Positions 8,904 to 17,400 of a stretch of 64,000 nt of DNA are shown here, piece by piece (within the stretch, counting starts at the first letter, position 1; each line of letters begins with the position of its first letter). This DNA is from M3007 sp044350425 (GTDB lineage Bacteria; Bacteroidota; Bacteroidia; Chitinophagales; Saprospiraceae): contig JBILHS010000003.1 in assembly GCA_044350425.1 (NCBI GenBank), forward strand, positions 1 through 64,000, written 5' to 3'. The notes beneath the pieces were generated by a model that did no database searches, was not told the origin of the DNA, and saw only the letters and a list, made by a program, of their open reading frames with translations. The position numbers and the translations under genes were made by a program.

Positions 8904-11651
8904 TTAACGAAGTACCACAAATTTACGGGATGCTACAAGTGCATTTTTTTCTTTGAGTTGAAGCAAGTATAAACCACCTTCAAGACCCACTAAAGGAATT
9001 CCAAAGGTTGTTGCTCCTGCTGGAACTTCTCCGTTTAAAATTACTTTACCGTACAGGTCGATTACCTGCCATTGACCTGTAAAACCTTCAGAAATAAATA
9101 CGGTCAACAAGTCTATGGCTGGGTTTGGAGAGACCATAAACTCCTTCAAAAAGATTTCGCTTCTGGTTTCTGTAGTGCCAGGCCGAAGGTTATTGCAGGC
9201 GTTTTTAGTGTAGTCTTCATCCAGATATCCGATGGATTCTGCATGAGGAAGCAGGTATGGAGCGATATACACCGCTCTTCCACCTATACTTGGGCATTGA
9301 TTGGCAATGTTACGCAGCATGTTAAAATCCGTTTCAGTCAGGCTGTCGCCCTTTGCTTTATTTACGGATAGGGTAAGGACATTTTTCAAATTGGACTCAA
9401 AGGGAGTAACATTTGGCAAGCCAGCGTTCCAGGTTTCAGCCAACAGTAGAGCAGTTGATTTAAAAGTATTAATTTGAGCTAAACGAAGATCAATCGAATC
9501 TCCTATTAACTTTATCAGATTTGCAAGGCTCTGTTTGGCCGTTGTCGTGGAGGTACTATCGTTTTGGAGTAAGGGGACGCTATCAAACAATCCTTTTTGT
9601 ATGGAGTAAAGGCTATTTATTGAGGATTGCAGGCTTTCGGGAAATTCAAAGGTATTTTCGTAAAGTTTCTGTGCTCTGGCAAATTGAAGATTAGAACTAC
9701 CTGATTTACTGTCATAAAATGCCTTTGCAGGTGAGCCAGACGGCATCAATACAGGAAACCTTTCCAGTTTAAGTAATAATTCTCGCTCTGAGTCCCATGC
9801 CGAAACTGTGTTGTAATCAGGATATGTGCCTGAAATTATATTGTTGTCGGAATCACTTAATCGGGGGCCTTGTGGTTCACTTCCTTCAATGCAGTTGGAG
9901 TTGTCAATGCCAGTAGGAGCAGTTAGAAACCAGTTCCCAATGTTAACACTCGGTGGATTATTAAATGGCTTTGCTGGATCAACACGAAACTTATAAGGCG
10001 GCATCCCACCAAGGTAATTAGCTCCAAATCCGACGTAATTACCTTTCCATTGATTTTGGTGCCAGTTTTGTTCACCGAGCTGGTTTGGCGCATCTCCGGC
10101 ATTGATATGAATCCCATGCCAATGATTACCTACATTATTGATGGAAAAGTCGCAATAATCTAAATTCCCTTCAAAGTGGAAACCTCGGTAAGTATTGTCA
10201 GTAGTATTTGTACAAATTTGTAGGTTTGGAGATAGGGCGATGTGTACTCCGCACTTAATAAAAGAAGACGCTTCTTCATTATTATTGACTGGGATTTTGT
10301 AAAGTTGTGAAGTCACAGTATTGCTGTCGATCCGGTTAGAAAGGCCATTTACGTTTACTACAGCGATTCCAAGGTTGGCAATAGTGCCTAAAGGCCTTGG
10401 AAATCCGCTGAAAGAAAGGTCGTTTTTGGCAATACTCAGACGATTGGAGTTGCCTCTTACAAAAAGTCCATGCATTGGACTTATCGCAAGTGCGGTCGCA
10501 ATATCATTTTCTCGGATTTGAAATTCATCTTTACCGCCGTTCAAACAGTTAATGTCAACGAAGGATATGTTTTTTAGACGGGTGGGGCTCGTAAAGGCAA
10601 AAACTGAGTTGTCAACTATTCTATTTGTTGAACCTACAGTTGAGGAAGATGGCGATCTTTCGTGATATATCGCGGAGATGTCATTGCTTTGTTTTAGAAA
10701 AAATTTATTTCGCAGCATCCAAATATTACCAGGAATAGAGTTTGCCTCTGAAAATATTCCATATTCCCATTCACCGTCAAAAACTGAATCTCCGACATAC
10801 AAGCCTTTTGCAAGAGACGACCAAATGCCTCGCTTCTCGTCGTTTTTGAATGTACATTCGGAAACGGTCAAAGAAGAACTGGTCGAAGAAATACCAAACC
10901 CTCCCCATCCTCTGGATACTACCATATCTGAAAATGAGCACTTCCAGATAAGTACAAAGGACGACTGTGATATAATGCCAGCTTTCATTCCAATAAAATT
11001 GTTATTTTGTGGAACTATGCCGATAGGACATTTTGTGAAAGTAATCCCAGCATGAGACTTTTGAAGTAAAAGCGGTGGAAGCACGTCGCCTCCTGTAAAA
11101 GTATTTCCGGTAAAGTTGGAAAGAAAAAATTGAACACCACCCTGATGATGTGTACCAACCTGGATCCCTACGTGGTTGGCTAAAAAATTACAGGTGGTTA
11201 TCGATGAGGCGACTTGATTGTGATCTTTTAAAAAATCAAGGGCTCTCATTGCATGAAGGAAATTGGAACCGGACAATTGAACAGCCGCGTTGGCACTAAC
11301 CTGTATACCAATCCACATATTGGTGCAGCCATCAAAAGTACTGTTATTGTTGGCAGTTAATGTGCTTGCGCCTTCAACGATGATTTTTGAAAGTGTTCCA
11401 GCGCGCACCTCGCAACCACTAATTAGTACGTTGCGATCAAAACGTACGGTGGCATTGTCTGCAATTCTTATCCTTTTTCCAACCCATTGTATTCCAGTTG
11501 GGTTACCGGTAGAGACTTTAAAGCCATCTGCTAATATGACCTCAAATGCTTCTCCCATGCAAGGGCTTTCGACTGTCGGGGGGGCAAACAAGGGCAATGA
11601 GAATGCTGTACTGTCGTAAAACTCGTAGCTGCTAAATTCACTTGAATTCAT
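8904..11651 (-). CDS. Right-handed beta-helix T9SS type A cargo protein
   Basis: A 915-residue protein from the ATG at 11651. Residues of about 50-560 carry many short repeats of the pectate-lyase-like parallel beta-helix type (GIQVSANAAVQLSGSNF, GIWSSLAKGLYVGDSVF, GLFVRGNSNRLSIAKNDL). A helical stretch follows (about 640-790), then a type A sorting domain (EFMVSPNPAIDLLTVFIS to RKFVVLR). Such helices usually bind or cut polysaccharides or act as adhesins; no catalytic residues can be named. The start is doubtful: the ATG at 11651 gives no signal peptide, yet the in-frame codons just upstream read AKPAIVALILISLFSKPLNG, a typical hydrophobic signal core without a start codon, preceded by TAA. 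An ATG at 11759 (MKNF) is in another frame. Confidence 0.85.
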   Translation of the reverse strand: MNSSEFSSYEFYDSTAFSLPLFAPPTVESPCMGEAFEVILADGFKVSTGNPTGIQWVGKRIRIADNATVRFDRNVLISGCEVRAGTLSKIIVEGASTLTANNNSTFDGCTNMWIGIQVSANAAVQLSGSNFLHAMRALDFLKDHNQVASSITTCNFLANHVGIQVGTHHQGGVQFFLSNFTGNTFTGGDVLPPLLLQKSHAGITFTKCPIGIVPQNNNFIGMKAGIISQSSFVLIWKCSFSDMVVSRGWGGFGISSTSSSLTVSECTFKNDEKRGIWSSLAKGLYVGDSVFDGEWEYGIFSEANSIPGNIWMLRNKFFLKQSNDISAIYHERSPSSSTVGSTNRIVDNSVFAFTSPTRLKNISFVDINCLNGGKDEFQIRENDIATALAISPMHGLFVRGNSNRLSIAKNDLSFSGFPRPLGTIANLGIAVVNVNGLSNRIDSNTVTSQLYKIPVNNNEEASSFIKCGVHIALSPNLQICTNTTDNTYRGFHFEGNLDYCDFSINNVGNHWHGIHINAGDAPNQLGEQNWHQNQWKGNYVGFGANYLGGMPPYKFRVDPAKPFNNPPSVNIGNWFLTAPTGIDNSNCIEGSEPQGPRLSDSDNNIISGTYPDYNTVSAWDSERELLLKLERFPVLMPSGSPAKAFYDSKSGSSNLQFARAQKLYENTFEFPESLQSSINSLYSIQKGLFDSVPLLQNDSTSTTTAKQSLANLIKLIGDSIDLRLAQINTFKSTALLLAETWNAGLPNVTPFESNLKNVLTLSVNKAKGDSLTETDFNMLRNIANQCPSIGGRAVYIAPYLLPHAESIGYLDEDYTKNACNNLRPGTTETRSEIFLKEFMVSPNPAIDLLTVFISEGFTGQWQVIDLYGKVILNGEVPAGATTFGIPLVGLEGGLYLLQLKEKNALVASRKFVVLR

Positions 11652-12129
11652 TCCATTTAAGGGTTTTGAAAATAGTGAAATTAATATTAGTGCAACTATT
11701 GCGGGTTTTGCAAAATTAAAAATTTAAAAATTAATGGGGGGGGGCAAAAAGTTTTTCATTTTAGAAAAATTAAAGTTTTAAATAATTAAATTAAGATTAG
11801 TGCCAATCCATGTGAATTGACAAAAACTTCTAGGAGCAAACAATAAATTAGCAGCTTGATTAAAGCGTGATTATTACGGCGTATCAAATTAAACTACTGG
11901 TCACATGGGCAAAACTTCAAATGCCCATTTCTCAGAATGCTCAATTTATAGCCTCTAAAGGATTAAAAACGTTTTTCAGCTTTGCCCTCATGCATGACGA
12001 AAGAATCTACAAGCAAAACTCCCCCTAAAGGTAAATCATATTTCTAACAATACAATCCTGCAAACAAAGATTTAACATTTGGGTGCCCGAATCTTAAAAA
12101 ACCGGAAGTTTGCGGTTCAAATTTTGCAC
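11652..12129. other. Intergenic region between divergent genes, with a lost signal-peptide start
   Basis: AT-rich spacer. The part 11652-11720 codes, on the minus strand, for a hydrophobic stretch in frame with the beta-helix gene. A run of nine G (11736-11744) and several A/T runs lie between it and a possible ATG at 11757-11759. A 7-bp hairpin (ATGGGCA / TGCCCAT, 11905-11928) followed by T is the only other structure seen. No RNA gene is recognised and no clear TAnnTTTG box for the GSCFA gene was found. Confidence 0.5.
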
Positions 12130-13125
12130 ATGCCCGACTTCAGGATTCTTCTCCAAGCCACACCATGCTCTTTCAAAATCACGAATTATAGCGAGCTCTT
12201 CCTCATAGGCTCCTGCTTCACCGAGCACATCAGCCAAAAACTAGCCAGCCACAAATTCAACACCACCACCAATCCCTTCGGAATCGTGTACAATCCAATC
12301 TCCATGGCACAATGCCTCCAAAGATTGGCCGCCGGGAATCAGCCCTTCAGCGAGTCAGAGCTGTTTGAAAATGCCGGACTCTGGCATAGTTGGGAACATC
12401 ATGGGCATTTCTCCAAACCCGATAAAAAAGAAACTTTGGAGGGTATGAATGCGGCCTATTATGAAGCTGCTGCAAAGCTAAAGACCTGCGATGTCCTGCT
12501 CCTGACTTTGGGCACCTCAGACGTTTTTACTCTGAAAGAAACGGGTAAAGTGGTGGCGAACAACCACAAAATGCCCGGAGCGCTTTTTGCTCCCCGGCGA
12601 CTTTCGGTATCGGAAATCGTGGAAAGCACCCTGCAGGCCTTCGAAAAGGTCAAGGCCGCCCGGGGAAATTCAGGTCTGAAAGTTATTTTGACCGTAAGTC
12701 CGGTCCGCCACCTGCGCAATGGCCTGATAGAAAATCAACGCAGCAAAGCCGCCCTCATACTGGCCTGCGAAGAGATCTGTAATCGTCTGGATGATGCCAG
12801 CTATTTTCCCGCTTACGAATTGTTGCTCGATGACCTGCGTGATTACCGCTTTTACGCCGCCGACATGATCCATCCTTCAGAGGTAGCGGTAGATTATGTC
12901 TGGCAGTTTTTTTCGGAGACTTATTTTTCTGATGAAACCCGAAGGCTGAATGATCAGATCGGCAAAATTCTGGCTGCGGCACAACACCGACCTTTTCATC
13001 CGGATACAGCGCAGCATCAGGCTTTTGCAAAGGCTCAATTGGAGGCCATTCAAAAGTTGAATCAGGAATTTCCGGGCATGGATTTTAGTGCAGAAATTGC
13101 TGTTTTTCAAAAAGTGTTGTCCTAG
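12130..13125 (+). CDS. GSCFA domain protein (SGNH-hydrolase-like)
   Basis: A 331-residue cytoplasmic protein with the name-giving GSCF motif at residues 27-30 (ELFLIGSCFTEHI), where the Ser is the equivalent of the nucleophile in GDSL/SGNH hydrolases. Further family marks are LLTLGTSDVF near residue 145, LTVSPVRHLR near 200 and a late DMIHPSEVAVDYVW with the His expected for the active site. Length fits the family, which is common in Bacteroidota and has no settled substrate. The start at MPDFRILL is preferred over an upstream in-frame ATG at 12079, as the extra 17 codons are not conserved in type. It stands alone and converges on the transglutaminase-like gene across a palindrome. Confidence 0.9.
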   Translation: MPDFRILLQATPCSFKITNYSELFLIGSCFTEHISQKLASHKFNTTTNPFGIVYNPISMAQCLQRLAAGNQPFSESELFENAGLWHSWEHHGHFSKPDKKETLEGMNAAYYEAAAKLKTCDVLLLTLGTSDVFTLKETGKVVANNHKMPGALFAPRRLSVSEIVESTLQAFEKVKAARGNSGLKVILTVSPVRHLRNGLIENQRSKAALILACEEICNRLDDASYFPAYELLLDDLRDYRFYAADMIHPSEVAVDYVWQFFSETYFSDETRRLNDQIGKILAAAQHRPFHPDTAQHQAFAKAQLEAIQKLNQEFPGMDFSAEIAVFQKVLS

Positions 13126-13141
13126 TCCATCATTGTTCCGG

Positions 13142-13294
13142 TAGCCGCAGCGCGGCCTAAGGTCGGTAGATATCGGATGAATGCATGGGTTCGGAGGTGC
13201 AGCGCGCCGGAACGCTTGGCGGATCTTCCGATGCGCTGCACCTTATAGCATTTTCATCGGCAATATCTACCGACCTTAGGCCGCGCTGCGGCTA
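13142..13294. repeat. Long nested palindrome (32-bp perfect arms) between convergent genes
   Basis: Positions 13142-13173 and 13263-13294 are perfect reverse complements over 32 bases (TAGCCGCAGCGCGG at the outer end). Inside, 13195-13205 and 13233-13243 form a second perfect 11-bp pair (AGGTGCAGCGC / GCGCTGCACCT), and CGGAA/TTCCG form a third. The element is GC-rich compared with its surroundings and lacks a T-run, so it is more like a REP/BIME-type or MITE-like mobile palindrome than a plain terminator. Confidence 0.85.
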
Positions 13295-13314
13295 TCTTGA
13301 CAAATCCAGCATCC

Positions 13315-14250
13315 TCACTTTACCTGAAAAACACCCATCAGATTAGTCCGGGTCACTTTTTTAGTCTTTTCCCCACCCCAAACCTCCAGTTCTCGACCCC
13401 TGGACTGAACAAAGCGAAGCGAGACCCAACCATCCTGGTCCTGGCGTTCAAAAGGAATATTACGACCATTCATGTTCAACAGGATCACCGAAGGTGGCTT
13501 CTTTATTTTGAGCCGGAGTTCTACCTTGCCGTCTTTGCCCATGCTCCAGTCTGAATTCAAAGGGCTAGCATCCTGAATGCCTTTGATCGGATCTCCGTAA
13601 GCGAAATTCGACTGTTTTTTAAAGCTTGCTTCGCTGATCGGGGTATCCATACATTGCCATTTTTCTTCGTCCGGGAAATGGTCCAGGGCAAAAATGCGCG
13701 GCTCCGTAAAAAAGTACCCCGGCTGAAAAACGGGATGAAATTTTTTGTCCTCCCTGACATGCCCAGCCCCCCAGGTGGCGTCCAGCAGTTTCCACTGGCC
13801 CTCCATTTTGACCGCATTCCAGGCATGTTTTTCCCAGCCACCATATACAGAGCCTTTGGAATGGCCAGGAATAAAAACACATTCCAAGCCGACCGCCTGG
13901 GCCATCCGCTGATACAAAAGGGCATAATCCATACAAACGCCTCGACCGCTTTTATAGGCTTTTTTAAGCCTTTTATCCTCATATTCTTCCTGAGAAGCAG
14001 CTTTTGAATCATTTGCAGGGGAGGCATCAAGGTCATAACGGATGTTCTCAGCCAACCAGGTGAAAATCACCCGCGCTTTATCCCGGTCATCCTTCAGGTT
14101 TTTGCAAAGTTCCAGAGCAAGCACTTCCGGACTGGAATATCCGCTTTTTGGCACTTTTCGGGTGATCGTATCCACAGAAGAAAAGTCTGCTTGTGCCTGG
14201 CCTGTAATGGACCAAAGCATCAGCGCTAAGATTTTCAGGGAAAGTTTCAT
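13315..14250 (-). CDS. Exported transglutaminase-like (kyphoscoliosis-peptidase type) protein
   Basis: A 311-residue protein with a Sec signal peptide (MKLSLKILALMLWSITGQAQ). The transglutaminase-like core carries a plausible Cys-His-Asp triad: C106 in SGRGVCMDYA, H142 in EKHAWNAVK and D157 in WKLLDATWG. FTWLAENIRYD before the Cys is also typical of the family. The C-terminal 90 residues look like a small beta domain (VELRLKIKKPPSVILLNM). Members act as periplasmic or surface cysteine peptidases or transferases; the substrate is unknown. It is divergent from the large exported protein at 14409, with 158 bases between them. Confidence 0.9.
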   Translation of the reverse strand: MKLSLKILALMLWSITGQAQADFSSVDTITRKVPKSGYSSPEVLALELCKNLKDDRDKARVIFTWLAENIRYDLDASPANDSKAASQEEYEDKRLKKAYKSGRGVCMDYALLYQRMAQAVGLECVFIPGHSKGSVYGGWEKHAWNAVKMEGQWKLLDATWGAGHVREDKKFHPVFQPGYFFTEPRIFALDHFPDEEKWQCMDTPISEASFKKQSNFAYGDPIKGIQDASPLNSDWSMGKDGKVELRLKIKKPPSVILLNMNGRNIPFERQDQDGWVSLRFVQSRGRELEVWGGEKTKKVTRTNLMGVFQVK

Positions 14251-14408
14251 GTTACAAAGTCTTGAGTTTGATTTGAATAGGAGTCTTGAATGGAAATCTA
14301 TACCCGAATCCGTGGTTGCGGGTCTATAAAATCTGGGTCACGCATTACCTTCACACTTGATTTACTTTTTACGACGTTTAGAACCGCACAAAAAATACTC
14401 TTATCAAG

Positions 14409-17400
14409 ATGCACTCAGTTATCGCCTCCGGCATTTCACGCAATTTCGCACCCTTTCTTTTTTTCATTCTTTTTCTGCTTTCGTCCAACGACGTTTTTGC
14501 GCAGAAATTTCCAGAAGCCACCAATGATTTCGTAGATAAGCTTGGCGAGTTCATGACCGCCTCTAAACGTCCCGACATGGAAGAATCTTTTACTGTGTTT
14601 AGAAAAATGCATAAGGCGGGTGGTTTCCCGGAGTCGGAGATGAAACGGATCATCACGGTTTCTAATCTGATGGGCAACCAGAGCCTCTCCGCATTCCCCT
14701 ATTTCAAAAACTATATCAATGCGGTAGTAGCGGCTAAAAACAACGCAGACACTACCCTTTTCCGTCGCTGGCATGCCTTCACAGAGGAAGCTCTGGCTGG
14801 TTTGGAAAAAGGCCGTACCAAACAGGTGGCCCTGCTACTTGAGTTTTCCGTAGATTTTATGGAACAGCGCGCCTTCAAAGTGGGCGAAGGCGGTTCGGCC
14901 ACCTGGAGGATCGAAAAAGGTAAGTTTGAATTCAGTTACAACGATCGCGAACCCATCCTGAAATGTATCGGGGTAGACCTGATCGGCACCCGAAAAACAG
15001 ACTCCGTGATCGTATTCAACACTTCAGGACGTTACCGCCCTTATCAACAGATCTGGGAAGGCGCCGGGGGCAAGGTTTCCTGGACAGAGGCTGGTATGGA
15101 TTCTAGTATCTATGCCATGTTGACGAATTATAAGATAGAGACGCAAAAGCCCCTGTTCAGTTGCGATACGGCCACGCTGTATTACCCGCTCTACTTTAAA
15201 AGCGGCATCCAGGGAAGTTTTGAAAATAATATTGTGGTGCGGCCCAGAAGTACCACCGGGAAAGCTGATTCCCTGCGCAATGTGCAGTTTCCGCGTTTCC
15301 AATCTTTCGAAAAGGTGATCAAAATCAACCGCATCGGCGATAACATTGAATATAAAGGTGGATTCCGATTGGCAGGCAACTCACTCCTGGGCTACGGCAC
15401 AGCAACGGAACCTGCGCAAATGATGGTCTACAACAAGAAGCGTGAAAAGGTTTTTGAAGGCAAGGCAGAACTCTTCATCATTCGACGGGGTGTAAGTGTG
15501 GTGGCAGAAAGCGTAGACGCCAAACTGTACATGGACAATGACAGTCTTTTCCACCCGGCGGCTGATTTCAGGATTGATATTCCCAAACAGGTCATTACCC
15601 TGATGCGGGGGGAGAAAGGATCTTCGCGAAACCCTTTTTACTCCTCATTTTACAATATGAACCTCAATACAGACAAAATTGCCTGGTATCTAAACTCCGA
15701 TTCGTTGGAGATCGGGGGATCCACCGGCATTAAAGGGGTGGCTAAAAAAGTGGAATTTGAGAGCAGTAACTTCTACGATCCCTCTGTATATCTTCAGATG
15801 CAAGGGCTCGCCAGCCACAACTCGGTCAGTACCTTGTATAGTCTCTGGCTCAAGACCGACAAAGACAAGGATGATAATGGACGGATTGTGAAGGATAATG
15901 AATTTGCAATGGAGATCAATCCAAAATTTGACTTTTCAAGCATCCAGACCTTGCTTGCACAAATGGTTCAGGAGGGCTTTATCAACTATTACTTCAGTCG
16001 GCACGAGATCGAGCTGCGCGACAAATGCCTGCACTATGCCTTGGCCAGCCAGGGCAAAAAGGATTATGACGCGATCAATATTATTTCAGAGAGTACCACC
16101 ACCAATGCAAACCTCAACCTGAAAACAAAAGAAACAGAGATTTATGCGGTGAAAAAACTCGAGCTCAGCCAGCGGCAACGGGTAGCTTTGATCCCTGATG
16201 ACAATGAACTGACCCTGCTTAAAAATCGTGACATGCGCTTTGGTGGACGACTTTATGCAGGCCTTGCTCTGTTTCAGGGGCGCAACATGAGTTTTAACTA
16301 TGATAAGTTTGAAGTGAATTTTGACTCGGTCCGACACCTTGATTTCTACATTCCAACAGGCGTAGAAGATAAGAGCGGGCAGCCTATTGCTAATGCCATG
16401 AGCTCTAACATTGAGTATCTCAGTGGCTCACTTCTGGTGGATGCCCCCAACAATAAATCAGGTAAGGAGGAAATGAACATCTTTCCATCCCTGCAATCCA
16501 AAAAGAACTCCTTTGTTTTTTACGATCAAAAGATGACCCAAGGGGGGATTTACACCCGTGATTCCTTTTATTTTAGGTTAGACCCATTTGCCTTCAACGG
16601 ACTGGACAGTTACACCAAAGACCAGCTCAAGTTTAATGGCCAACTTTTTCCGGCTACGATCTTTCCGCCTTTTAAGGAAGCCATTGTGGTGCGTGATGAG
16701 GATAAGTCTTTTGGCTTTATCCACAAGACTCCTGTAACCGGATATTCCACCTATACCAAAAAAGGAAACTATACCGGTTCGCTGGACCTGAGTAATAAAG
16801 GACTCGTTGGGAAAGGCAAGCTCGAGTACTTAACCGCTGATATCGAATCAGAGGATTTGATCTTCAGACCTAAACAAACAACCGGGACAGCGAAGAAGTT
16901 CTTCATGGAAGAAGACCGTGTCAGTAAAGTAAAAGTACCGCAGGCGAAGGGTGAAGATGTATCGGTGAACTGGCTGCCATTTAAAGATTCGATGTATGTG
17001 ACCAGCAAAGTGAAAGCCTTCGAATTGTTTAAAGCCTCCGGATATACCCACAAAGGAACGCTCATCTTAACCCCTTCCGGTTTGAAAGGCAGGGGTGAAT
17101 TTGAATGGGCTGAAGGTAAGCTGGCCTCCAGGATCATTTCTTACGGGCCATTTCAGGCGAGTGTGGATACAGGTAACCTCGAGATCAAATCGCTGGATGA
17201 AAATGGTATTGCACTGGATTCCCGCAACATTGATGGCGACCTCGATTTTGACGTTCAGAAAGGTCAGTTCAAGGCGAATGCACAAACGGCCAATACGACC
17301 CTGCCTTTGGATAAGTACATCACTTCGATGAACGAATTTACCTGGAATATGAAGGCGAAAACAATCGAATTCAAAGCGGATCCCAATAAACCGGGTCGTT

